Shown piece after piece: positions 35,405 to 47,250 of a stretch of DNA of 64,000 nucleotides. The stretch is taken from contig JABBOT010000080.1 in assembly GCA_016165875.1 (NCBI GenBank), positions 2,201,205 through 2,265,204 of the forward strand, read 5' to 3'. Origin of the DNA: Acanthopleura granulata (taxonomy: Eukaryota > Mollusca > Polyplacophora > Chitonida > Chitonidae). Both the position numbers and the translations under genes were made by a program. The notes below the pieces were generated by a model, which worked only from the letters and a program-made list of their open reading frames with translations, was not told the origin of the DNA and searched no databases. Numbering within the stretch: the stretch's first letter is position 1; each line of letters starts with the position of its first letter.

Positions 35405-35905
35405 ATCTTAAAAAACTGACCCACGTGTGACGGTTCAAATGAGCCACGTGTGGCGGTATAACTGATCCACCTGTGACAGTATCACTGACTCACGTGTGAC
35501 GAACAACTGTGAAGGTACATCTGACCATCGTGTGACGGTTTACATGTGGCTGACCCACATGTGACGGTACAACTCACCCGCATGTGACCGAACAACTGAC
35601 CCACGTGTGACGGTATAACTTACCCACTTGTGGCGGTACAACTTACCCACTTGTGACGGTACAGCTGACTCACGTGTGACGGTACAAATGACCAAAATGT
35701 GACGGTACAACTGACCGAAGTATGACGGTACAAATACGCCACTTGTGGCGGAATTACTGACCCACGTGTGACAGCACAACTGACCCATGTGTGACGGTAC
35801 AACTGGTCAACGTGTGACAGTACAACTGACCCACATGTGACGGTATCCATGTAACTTACCCACGTGTGACGGTACAACTGACCCATGTGTGACCGGTACG
35901 GCAGT
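35405..35905. repeat. minisatellite of 23-bp units carrying CACGTG (E-box)
   Basis: About twenty units of CTGACCCACGTGTGACGGTACAA. Most keep CACGTG or a one-base variant next to TGTGACGG. Because the unit lacks stop codons and 23 is not a multiple of three, long minus frames appear that cycle through three registers; these are by-products. Unit B keeps only about two units at the matching place (49520-49560), so the array expanded in A or shrank in B. Confidence 0.95.
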
Positions 35906-36504
35906 CACTTAAGATAAAGCTGATATAGTTGAGAGTCAGCATGCCAGTTATCGAACGACCCCGTCTCTATGATTCAGCTAATTCTAATATATTCTTGATC
36001 TGCTTATCACCACAACACTGTCACTGATCTGTATTTTCATGTCATATAGTTTCTTTGCATGCACTGAATAACAAAGGTATACCAGTGTTGGATTGTCAGT
36101 CTTTCGCACTGTGTACAACTGTGTAAAAATCTGTGTAAAATACTGTGTAAATCATGGTGGCCCAATTGACCGATTGATGGCTGACAGTTAACCACTCCAG
36201 AATGGTAAATATTCTTAGTCTTATCTCCAGTGTTATTTCGACACCAGTTTTCACTAGCTTTTTAGAATGGGAAAGCAGACGAGTTTGAATCACAGCACTT
36301 TAGTCTCGAACTCAAATTTTTAACATTGTTTGCATCCTCAAAGAATTACATGTACTTTGGTACAAACAAATCCGTGTTTTGTGTCTCCGCGATGTTCTTG
36401 TGCTGTAAATCCCCATCGTAAGCTTATTTATTATATGTACCGTTCAGCACCGATTCCATTCCTCAAAGAGCTACCATTTGATTGATTTGATAGTCATTTC
36501 ACTG
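35906..36504. other. no gene recognised; paralogous to unit B
   Basis: This aligns with about 49560-50150 and its last part with 58380-58655. It holds no open frame of note. Confidence 0.5.
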
Positions 36505-36641
36505 CTACGACTGGGGTCTGCCAGCTACCTGCGGATGCTCGTGGGTTTGCCCCGGGCTCTGTCCGTTTTCTTGAGTGAAATGCCATCGTATGAGTGAAAT
36601 ATTCAAGAGAATGGCGTAAAACACCAATCAAATAAATAAAT
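36505..36641 (+). mobile_element. 5'-truncated Meta-type SINE shared by units A, B and C
   Basis: It contains GCGGATGCTCGTGGGTTTGC, CGGGCTCTG, GTATGAGTGAAATATTC and GGCGTAAAACACCAATCAAA with an (AAAT)n tail. Counterparts at the same relative place are 50151-50283 and 58656-58812, so it was inserted before the units were duplicated. Confidence 0.9.
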
Positions 36642-37454
36642 ATTCCATTAACGGCCAGTTTTGTCTTCACAAAGGTGGACGATCTAATCCCGGCGATCAT
36701 CTATTGTTATACCTAAATGTACACATACTTCCACGCTCATATCACCTACTAAATTCAAATATTGTGTAAATATCACTAAGCCCAAAGTAATCAACAAGTC
36801 ATTCACATAAAGCACTACACACGTTGAATAGGATGGAAACTTCTCATTACTCTCAGTGGTTTGCTTTAATTTTTTTCTAAAATGTATTTTCCATTCCTCA
36901 AGCACCACCAAGAAGGATACATTCCGAAGTCGCTATCGGCCTTAAGACAGTGTTTGCACCATCATCCTTTTCATACTTAATGCCATCTTTGTTGAAGCCT
37001 ACATTTAGTTTCTCAAAAAACAAAGACACGTCAAGCGAGTGACACGGGTTAAAATCAACCCCCTTTTTTCTGCCATGTTTTTCAGAGATGATGGATTTTA
37101 CCAAAGTAAAATTCACGGCGCAAATCTGTCAAATTGTCATTTCTCGTGCTGATGTGGTCCCTAGGGAAAATTATCACTTAAATAAGCAGGTGCATGCCAG
37201 AATACAAATACCGTTGGTATTTTCCGTGCTGCTTTTTTTGAAAGACAAAATTATCAGCAAACAGGCGACATAAATCTTTAAGGGCTTTCTTCTCGACACT
37301 TGCATGAATAACTGTGCAGCTCACATGGGATTTACAACATCTTTGTCGCCGATCATAACAATACAACCTATATAAAGACGGTTATACATGCTCACCCACA
37401 CAGATGTGTTTAGACAACAATTTTACATTTTCAAAGTAAAATTTGCTGACAAAC

Positions 37455-37526
37455 AGAATGGCCACCGTCTTATATGTGAAATATTCTTCCGTAGGGCCTG
37501 AAAAAACGACCAAATAAATAAATACG
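37455..37526 (+). mobile_element. SINE 3'-end fragment shared with unit B
   Basis: CACCGTCTTATATGTGAAAT, ATTCTTCCGTAG and an AAATAAATAAAT tail. The counterpart in unit B is at 51165-51230. Confidence 0.8.
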
Positions 37527-38999
37527 TACAATTTTTTCTGTGGTATCTGCTCTTACTATTGTGTCATTATTCTCAGTAAAAGTGTGTCATTCGAGCTTAG
37601 AGTCTAATTTTGATAAATCAAATCCTCCTCCTTCTGAAGTAAAAGCAAGCTCGCCAGGATAGCATTATCATTGAAGGGAAGAGGTATATTTCCAGGTATT
37701 TATTGCACTTATACTGTTAAAATAACAAGGGATATTTCATTTATTGTTGACATTTCTGGAAAATGCAACTGTATAAATATGTAGTGAATCAAGCATACAG
37801 TTGGCTATTTTTATTCTGTGCTTATTGTCCAGACGTTTTTGCACGCAGTGATCTTCAATGTGGTGGCTATGGAATAAGGAATAAAAGAATCTTTGATGTT
37901 TAATGTCACGTTGGCAATATTTCAGCCATATTTCACGAGAAGAAATTAGACAAACCAAACAGTTATGGCTTTGGATATAAAAATGAAAACATCCAAAATA
38001 AAAAGAAACCACAAACAGACGAATGGTTTTACAACAATGTCCACAAAAGGCTAAAACTGAAAGTTAACAATAAGACTTTTAAACAATGTATGATGTGCAG
38101 AGTGTATCGCATTTAAGTCAGATAAATAATAAGTCAGATAGCCGTTTTAACTGCGCATGACCTGACTTCCTCCACTGGTAGATAAACAGACAACCGTGAC
38201 TCTGTTGAAGGCATTGTAACCGTAGGCAGTCACGCACAGTTTAGCCCATTTCGTGCATTTTATGTGTCTGTGTGGCATTTGAGACTCCGTTAGGGATCTA
38301 GGGCTGTTTCAAGTAGAAAACTCGGTGAAAAACACAGAAAAAAATTAAAACTAAGCTCTACAGTAGGTTGTCGCCGAAGTCTGTAATATTAAGAGGTAGA
38401 CATGAATGGCCATATGCTTTTGTTTGACTACCGTATGACGCGTTTTGCTCATGCGCAATTATGCACAACTCGAAACCGCTATATGGCTTATTACAGAATC
38501 GCCAGGGGATATCAGATAATTGAAATATACTGTCAACTATGCAACGAAGAGGATGTTTTAGGCACTGGAGCATAATCAACAAAGAATACAACTGACATGG
38601 CTTGAAAGATCTTTTTACTCTGCACATTATTGTACAGGCGTTTCTGCATTCAGTGAGCGTCAATATAATGGGGATGGATTAAAAGGAACAAAAGAATCGT
38701 TGAGATATAATATCACATTGGTCATCGTTTAGCAATACTGTGACGAGAATAAATTAGAACCACGGAAAAAAGCATGACTTTTGATTTTGAAAACATTCAA
38801 AAGACAGAAGATAAAATTCAAAATCAACAATAAACACATAGGTGTAAAATAAACCATGTTGAATGATATATGTCAATGCATTAAACACATTTAATTACAA
38901 TATCGCCATGGCATATTAAATAATTGAAAGATATCCAACAACTGAAGAAAAAACCCAGTCAACTTTGCGATAAAAAGGATGTGATAGACAAAAATGATA
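37527..38999. other. no gene recognised
   Basis: It contains two diverged copies of a local motif: ATTGTCCAGACGTTTTTGCA with GTGATCTTCAATGTGG near 37825-37862, and ATTGTACAGGCGTTTCTGCA with GTGAGCGTCAATATAATGGG near 38628-38672. This points to an internal tandem step of about 800 bases within unit A. The minus frame at 38358-38663 has no recognised motif. Confidence 0.45.
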
Positions 39000-40480
39000 A
39001 AAAAATGCATTGGGCTTGGTTAAATAGAAAATAGAAATAAGCGACAAAGAATGCAATGGGATTGAGTGACACACATTTGAGCACAAAGGATGCAATGGAA
39101 ATGGGGTGAGGGATAATGGAGATAAAAGACAAAGAATGCAATGGAACTGGGTGGCAGACATTGCAATACAAAAGGTGCAATGGAAATGGGCTGAGAGACA
39201 CACAAAACAAAGATCTCATTGGACATGGGGATCACAGGTATTAGAGTTAGAAACAATGGAGAAAAAGACGAAGATTGCAAGGGACATTGAGTCATAGGCA
39301 ATAAAGTAGCAGGGAGGGCGATCGGTTCGATTTCCCCTCCCTGCTTCTAATAGAGATAGACAATAAAAGAATGCAATGGGCATTGAGTGACAGATATTGC
39401 AGCATAATCAACAAAGAATGCAGTGATGCAGTGTACATGCGGCGATAGACACTGGTGCATATTCAGCAAAGAACGTTGGTGACAGAGAAGACTACAATGG
39501 ACATGGGGTCGCAGATATTGCAGGATAACCAACAGAGAATGCAATAATTACGGGGTGATAGACAATAGAGACGAATAACAATGAATACAATGGCCAATGA
39601 ATGACAGAGACTGGAACATCTTCAACGAAGAGTGTAACTCATTTTGACACACAAAATGGAGGATGCACGACAAACAATACAATGGACATGACAGACAACA
39701 GAAGATAATAGACAAAGGCAACGGAGATACAGTAATAGACAATGGACACAGACAAGAAAGAATACAATGAACATGGGGTGAAAATGGGCCACAAAGCATA
39801 ACTAACATAGGATACCATTGACATTGTGTTATAAACAAAGAAGATGAACGACAAGGAATGCAATGGACATGAGGTGAAAGATATTGGACCATAACTAACA
39901 AAAAATGCAACGGATATGATCTGGAGATACGCGACTAAAAATGTTATTAACATAGGATAACAGACAATGGAGATAGACGACATTAGGTAGCAGACATTGG
40001 AGTCAAATCAACAAATACTGCAATGAACATTGAATGACAGACATTGTAGCATAACTAACAAAGAATGCAATGGACGTGGTGTGACAGACATGGGAGCGTA
40101 ATCAACAAAGATCACACTGGGGTAATAGAATGTTGAGAGGAAAGAACAAAGAGTGCCTTGGTCCTGCGAGAATACAAAACAGTGTGTAAACACGTTGCGA
40201 TAACACACAACAGAACAGATAAAGAAAGAATGCAAGTAACATAGCAGGACATACAATGGAGAATATAGTATTATAGATATAATATTATGGACACTGGGTA
40301 AAACACAATGTAGAATAAACAACAAAAACTGCAACAGGCCTTGGGTGATAGACAAAAGATAATACACTGCAAGGAAAGCAAACTGAACATGGAGTAACAG
40401 ACAACAGAAAATGAATTCAGGGAGATGTTATGAACTCTGGATGATTGCTGATGGAGAATAAACCAGAATGCATGACCCTG
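39000..40480. repeat. degenerate minisatellite, about 43-48 bp units (unit A)
   Basis: Variants of CAAAGAATGCAATGGACATG, GGGTGACAGACATTGGAG and CATAATCAA repeat over nearly 1.5 kb with irregular spacing (43 to 66 bases). Near-multiples of three keep stretches open on the minus strand, giving several overlapping frames of 60-120 codons. The frames are not kept between units A and B. Confidence 0.93.
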
Positions 40481-43400
40481 GGGTGATGGACAGTAAAGAA
40501 CACATAATGAGCAGTTAGTTCCAATATGTTGGAATAATGCAAATTAGGATCTGTACCAGCAGCTACAGTTTGGTAGTCTCAGTATATGATTCTGAGACAA
40601 AATAAACTCCTTTGCAATTTGTAGGTGTAGGTGTAAATTATAGGTTACTCATTGGTCGAGAGCAGTCATGTGCAGTGGAGTGACATGTTTACCACACACT
40701 GCACTTGTGTGACCCCGCCAAACGGATCAGATTCAAATCAAAATAATTTCCTCATCAAGAGGAAAATAAATGTCTGCAAGCTGTTAATACCATGAGAAAC
40801 AACGAAAACAAGCGGCTGTCTTCGGAAAATAATTAGGCTTTGTAGAAGGAAAAGAGTTAATTGTTTAAACTTCCAGCTGACAACAGAGGTTTTGCAGATG
40901 TTTACCGCAGAAATGCCAATTCCAGTTACCTCGACCTACCTCCGCCCAGATTACTTTCTTAATTTCTGACTGTGTAGTAACATCTAGGAGAGGGCTTACC
41001 TGTGTCGTCCTCAGTACACCCCAGAACACTCTAGAAGTCCAACAGGAAATTTCCTGCCAGCTTTGGATATCAACCGGCAGAAGTTACGATTTACAACAGC
41101 TTCACACTCGGGATAAATTCACTTCATTGAAGTGAACAAAACGACGTTTTTTGTGACCTTCTTCTACTCTCATGTCCACTACATCTGTTGCCTATTTTCT
41201 CTGGATGAAACATTGATAACATCAACATTCGATGCTATTCAAATTACAAGTAAAACTGAACATAATCGTGTTATATTTATAAATCGCAGAAACTCGACTT
41301 CTCGGCCGACACTGTGAGTTGACCTATATTTTACGTCATGCTGTGAACTGGTTTCCTGCAGTCTATAGACCGACCAGTTTGTTAGTTTATTTTCATTCTT
41401 AAGATTCAACATTGTGCTTACAGTTGCTTAGAGCGGATAAATTCTTTGGGCCATGCAGTGCTGTACTACACGTGCAAGTTAATCGTTTAAATTGCTGAAT
41501 ATTTCAGGCACAACACTATTTTACTGCATTGCTTTGAAATGAAAGCAGTTTAAGCTTTAATGTTCAAAGATGTCTCGAATATCGTTTTCTTTCATGCAAA
41601 CATCGTTAAGATCTTTTGTGTTACGTTTTAGCACCGCATTAGCCATGTCGACACTGGTCCCCTTAAAGCCTACATTTCTTTAATTTTAAGGCTGCTTGTA
41701 GAAATAAATGCGTTATCCATGCCCCAGGGAGTGTGATGCTGAATTTTAATCTGTGTCCTGGAGACACTGCTTCGCGGTCGTGTAGTATTTTTGCGAGGAA
41801 ATTCAGAATCACACTCTTGGGGCATAAATAACTTCCATACATAAGGTATATACATACATTCCCATATACAAGTGATGTTGAGTCTTAGTACACGCACAAG
41901 CTAGGTCCTTTCCACTTGGAAGTTATACAATGGTATCTATTTAGATAGGCACTGCCTAGATTTTCAGAAGATTTTGATGCTTATTGGTTATCTAAATGCA
42001 TGTGAATTACAGTAACATGTTACCCCTTAAAAGGATGTCATGATGTCATGTTTATACTTGTTACATACATAAGTCTTACACAGGGTACCAGCGTCTGACA
42101 TTCGACAAAATACTAAACTTGAAAAATTTCCTGACACATTCTGAAGAACGGGGAAAGGGGTTCTCCAGCCCTCAAAAAAGGGAAGTAAATCATGCAACTC
42201 AAAAAACAGCAGCGCCCTCTTGTTATCTGAAATCACTTCTGGAGATTTCAGCAACATAGCAAGTGATGATGAATAATCATAGTTGGCTTTGTTATTCAGT
42301 TTGCTAGAGGGCACTGCTGTTTGAGGAATTACGACTAGCTTCCCTTTGTAGGGGGCCTGAGAGCCTCATTCAAGGATGCAAATCACGTTGCTTTGTGACC
42401 AACAGCTTGAAATATAGCAACGTTTGACTCATCCATTCCGTCATTAGGCCATGCCCAAACAACAGTCTAATGTCTCTACGGAAATCTCGTGTGTTAAGGA
42501 GTCAGGACAGCCAGGAAAGTGATCTTGGTCTACTTCAAGGTTAAACGGCTTAGTCAGCGACTGTCCTAGAAACAATAACGTTATCAACTGACAACAACAA
42601 CACTGGCTATCTGCTTACGAGTATTCGTCATGTGCCTTCATTTCGAAATGACATTCTGATATTTTGTTACATTATATGGGATAACAATACATTACTTATA
42701 AAAAATGTAATAAATCAGTGATTGCCTTTGTGTAATTTCAAAGGCTTGACGTCTGTGGCGGTATCGATTGATTTGACAAATACGTGCAGCTATCTCACCT
42801 TTCTCTGTTTGCTCGGTCAGAATATGGAACAGATCTTTGAAAGCGAACCAATTGAGGACATTAAACAAACGAGCAAATATTTGAACTAGCAAGATGCTGG
42901 TGTTTGCGGGTAACTAGAAAATACGCGTTTAGCACATTAGCTCCACCACATAGAACCATGAGCACGCTTTGCGGTAATTAACCTCTGAACACAGGTTTTT
43001 AATAACACCGCTCTGTTTGGTTGTTCTTTCGTTTGTTGCCGCCTTTTGGACATAAATGGCCTCTTTGGAACATTACAGGTTATGTGACATTACGCAAACG
43101 GCAGATGGAAAGTGGTAATAACCATACAGGAATTAGAAAGCTGAAAGTTTGAAAACTTGGAATGGATTACCTCGGTGTTTGAAATGGAACGAGAATTTCT
43201 TTTTATTTAACTATTAGAAAGGGACAGGTGGAAAAGCAATGAAATAATGTAATGAACAACAATGACAAATAAATTCGGACTGTAAAAGACTGAAATATGG
43301 GGTTATGGTTCGTGTCTAATGGGTATTGGAAACACACCGTAACAAGATTACATGTCATTACTGAAGCTCCGCCGCACCAAGCCTTCATCAAATGATCCAG

Positions 43401-45774
43401 TTATTTTGAATTTGTATGGGTAGGTTAGGTGTAATGGAACACTCCAGTGGTTTGTTTACAGCTGCCACGAGCAACTCTACATAACGGCGCAGTTGTTATT
43501 GTTGTTGGAGATGAAGTCCTCTCTCTTGATCCCGGGTTGTATATAATGAATGAGCATCCGTCACACAAAAGTTAGAAAAAAACTTATTAGTCTAAGGCTT
43601 TTCAAGTATGAGTAAGCCATTGCCAAGAAAACCGCGGTTCAAGTTATGAGCGGTTCAACAGACTGATAGGGATACTGCATGTTAATCAACAGACAAAAGG
43701 GACACGATAAACGACAATTGAATAGAGAATATGTGGGCTTCCCATTAATATATCACAGCTATACCATCACTTCATTCACCCCTTCAAAGAACAGAATCAC
43801 TTATTTAAAACAAAATGATATTAATAAAGTAGCCTTCATTTAAATACGAAAGATAAAGTTTATTTGTTCATTTATTAACCTGACTTGTTTAACACCGGGT
43901 ATTTTTTAACCTTTCTATTTTGGGTGGTAATAATGCATTATTGAGAGTGAATTGATGTTTTATGTTAACACTGGTTATTAGTATCGCTATGATATGGAAT
44001 CAACGCCAACAGATACGTGTAATGTAATATGAAACCACAAAGCTAGTTTATTCCATGGTGGAATATAAACAGAAGTCATTTCCTGCGGCCATGACCAGTA
44101 AGAAATAAAAAACGTGAAGGCAATAGGTTAAAAATCTGTGAGATTAAGATATGACCGCAGGTGGTGATATTTAATAGCTAAAGGTGCTTTTCGCGGCATT
44201 AGTGTTAATCGGCTGGAATCTTCGCCAGGATTTATGAAAAGATATTACTTTTGCAGTATACATGACCTACGGTCTAAACTGTAAAGCCTTGGCAATATAA
44301 CCATGAGCAAACAATACAGCGCTGGTAATTATCACAAATGTCAGAACTCCTGTAAAAAATTATTCAGTTTTGTATTTTGCTACCTTGAAGAAAATAGATA
44401 ATCCCCGAAACCCAGTTTATCAGAAGAGACGCATATGTTTTGCTTGTCAGCATGCACCCCTGTGGGTTTGTTTGGATGCGAAATTTCTGACAGTTCCATT
44501 ATAATCCATTTTGCAATTATATTAACGAACTGAATGTATCAAACATGGCCATGTATTCCTCTTGCAGGATATAATTAATATATATAAATCTAAAAGTATA
44601 TGAGCCTGTTTTGTCATAATTGTGCACGTGCACTGTTTATATAACATATCATAAAACCTAATGGATGTTCTTTAATATCCTACAAACCTGGCCACAGCTG
44701 AAGAGATAAGCTGCTATAACAATCTAGTCCACCGTGTCTTCATTTGGAGACAATGTTGCTCTAGCTGTCATTTTCAACCATATATATCTCACATTTATTT
44801 ACATGTTACATAACTTCTGGAGGCCACAACAGGTTTTAGTGTACATTTACAAATACATTATGGTAGTCCATTGTGGAAGCGATCAAGCTGAAATTTCATA
44901 TGTGTTAGCAGCTGAAAACACCTCGTGTAAAAGCTTCTGATTTTCGTTTGCAAATTAGACCGGTATGACAATTTTGAATAGGTCACACGTGGCTTATTTT
45001 CCGGCTTTGTTCCATGTTCTGGCCTTCAAAGTTATACAATGATGCATATAAGGTCTATTATCATGTAATGGGGTCCACTGAATCTAAACATGTCTATCGG
45101 ATGTTTTTTACCGCAAATGGGAAATACCAATGAAATTTGCCCAAATTTTTCCTCCGAAAATTCACAGAAGAAGGTCAATGTTCGTGTAATTTGTCAAGCT
45201 CAGTTATGCATGTCTTATTTCTGTCAAATGAATCGTTGACAATTTTCCCCCAAATATCTGCCAATTTGAAGATATTACATATAGCCTTGTAGAACCTGTA
45301 CCAGACTGGCCCGTGATCTGCCATTCATCGGTTGTTGGAGCAGATGTGAGATACGATCAAGCTTTTATATCTGCAGATTTATGGACGATGTTAACTTTCA
45401 CTACTGGATAATAGCTTGATGTAGACAGAAGTGACGTTTTGCTGTCTCCAATCTATTTCATATAGGATCTTTACAGTGATGAAGCTGGTGTATTTGAAAA
45501 CAAATCTTCAACAGTTTATTCTTTCTGTCTAAGACTATCGGCAGTAAATCAAAAGCACGAACTGCTGATATCTCAAAACAGAGTCTTCTTTCTTTTCCTT
45601 GAGTATCTGACAGTCTGGGTTCAAATCCAGTTTATTCGGTTTCATTCTTTCACACCTTTTTATTTTCTTTACCGTAAACTCAGTAGGCATCAGACTGCCA
45701 GAAATGGTAGCCGACTAAAACTGTGGCACAAGAACATAGAGCTTCCACATGAAAGTTTTTTGGCATACAAGGAT
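40481..45774. other. no gene recognised; right part paralogous to unit B
   Basis: Bases 40560-42330 have no clear match in unit B. From 42330 onward the stretch aligns with 53135-56700. A short minus-strand segment ending at 42799 matches the candidate microexon in unit B (53581-53629), but lacks its acceptor. Other frames show no protein signal. Confidence 0.45.
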
Positions 45775-46020
45775 TTGTTTATTTATTCCATTGGTGTTTT
45801 GCACTGTACTGAAGAATATTTCACGTATACGATGGCGGCCAGCATTATGGTGGGAGGAAACCTGGCAGGGCCCGGGGCAAACACACTACCATCCGCAGAT
45901 TGCTGACAGAACTTCCCCAACTTGAGCTGAACTTCAACTCACAGGAATCACTTTGGTGAGAGGCTTCCTCGTAATTGCCCGGCTCTAGGGTGCTGAGCAC
46001 CTTGGCCACGGAGGGCATAA
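45775..46020 (-). mobile_element. Meta-type SINE shared by units A and B
   Basis: Minus-strand element with CATAATGCTGGCCGCCATCG, GCCCGGTTTCC-like and GTGAGTTGAAGTTCAGC (box B region) blocks, and a head ending in GGCCAAGGTGCTCAGCACCC. Possible target repeats GGCATA-A lie just outside both ends. The counterpart is at 56895-57150. Confidence 0.88.
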
Positions 46021-46929
46021 ATGACTGCACAGTTCCGTGGCTTTATGTATTTTATCGGGTTTTCACAAAGTATTTATTCAAGAGTATTTCTTTTTCACCA
46101 GTGAAGAATGGGTGAGGTAGGTGGTAGGGTGGGGGTGGGGATGGAGACGGATTCCCCAAGTAAACGGAAGACCTTCAGCAAATGGCTGACGAACTTGCGA
46201 CTCAAACATTTCCTGCCGCATAGCAGAATACTTATGACTTACCGACGGCACATCCCGGTCAGCAACAAGCGCTCGTGGGAGCGTACATTAAACAAACACT
46301 CGTGTATAAATATCGGCCTGACTCCCCATCCGCCTGTGTTGTGATGTATTAACTTGCTATTGTCTAGTTACGCTGTTTTTACTAGCAATTATCTGATCTG
46401 ATCGTTGTTTACCGCCACACTCAAGACTTTTTCCCTTCTGTACAATGATCCATATTTTTAGCCATATACCATAGAGTTCTCAGTGTATCAGTTAATATTA
46501 GATAACAACTGATATATTTAATGTTAGAGCTGTCTGGGCGTACTGCATGGATGGAACATTTATATGTCATTAACTCTTGGAGATTTAGAGATATACTTCC
46601 CCCAAGTGTATATATAAGCAAAGACTTGTGATAGAGGGATGTCATCGAGATGGTTCGGGATAAATCGTGGATGTATTTGTTTTCTCTAATCTGATGAGTT
46701 ATGTTGTTTCTTTTTGTTGACTTTATCGGAACATGAAGCACGGGTTTTACTCTGGCATGTTGATCCAGTGAAAGATTTGTGTCAGCACAGATTCGTCTTA
46801 TATAAAGATTTTACATAAAACTATGAGATGTAGCCTCGGAAAGCAAATTCTGACCAAACAACTAAACAGGATTGGGGCCGAGTCCATGTAGACATGTATG
46901 TTACTAAGTCTTAATTAGATTTACGGATG
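46021..46929. other. no gene recognised; paralogous to unit B
   Basis: It aligns with about 57250-58060. A G-rich tract (GGTGGTAGGGTGGGGGTGGGG) lies at about 46118-46141. The minus frame at 46421-46741 (106 codons) is not matched by a comparable frame in unit B. Confidence 0.5.
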
Positions 46930-47010
46930 GTGGTTGGTTAAGGGCTTGTGTCTTTCAATCGCTAAGACTCACGAGGTTGTGGGCTGAAACCCGGTACTAA
47001 TGGTCAGGGA
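46930..47010 (+). repeat. tRNA-like head of a third repeat family (unit A end)
   Basis: It contains TGGTTAAGGGCTTGTGTCTT and a box B-like GTGGGCTGAAACCCGG about 50 bases later. The better kept counterpart at 58130-58215 reads TAGTGGTTAAGGG and GGGTTCAAGCCC. That arrangement resembles the internal pol III promoter of a tRNA-derived SINE, but not a folding tRNA gene. Confidence 0.5.
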
Positions 47011-47250
47011 ATTTGTTCATTCGCCCACATTCACTGTGTATGAGACCTCAGTGACTATAAAAAGTCGACAACGACCATGTGGCAAGTGCCGCGTCATATC
47101 GGGCAACTGATCACACGTAGCTAGTCAAATCAGTCCTCTTTTCAGTTTACCTCAGTGAGGTTACTTTTGTCCTATATGTTCATGCTTTGATGCCAACAGC
47201 TTACACCTCCCCTATCACTATGGTTTAGGTGAATTAGGTAAATATGCAAT

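Larger units (their letters stand above)
31107..47090. repeat. tandem segmental duplication, unit A
   Basis: A unit of about 16 kb whose sequence is followed in the same order and orientation by unit B. Anchors by eye (A to B): 31107-31260 to 47092-47250; 32560-32970 to 47515-47965; 34570-34920 to 48100-48450; 35890-36480 to 49560-50110; 36480-37530 to 50110-51235; 37560-40530 to 51240-52640; 42330-43370 to 53135-54060; 43450-44950 to 54270-56110; 45000-47050 to 56130-58250. Identity in the anchors looks like roughly three quarters to four fifths. No open frame is shared well enough to name a gene. Confidence 0.88.

Noticed and set aside
35540..35886. Minus frames encoding a repeated VSYTVTRGSVV-type peptide
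   Set aside because: By-product of the stop-free 23-bp unit; the register changes every unit.
39347..40367. Overlapping minus frames of 60-120 codons rich in C, H, S and F
   Set aside because: Same cause: the repeat unit lacks stops on that strand. Several overlapping frames are equally open.
45610..45640. tRNA gene suggested by GGGTTCAAATCCAG
   Set aside because: No box A at the right distance upstream and no cloverleaf can be drawn. The counterpart in unit B lacks the motif.
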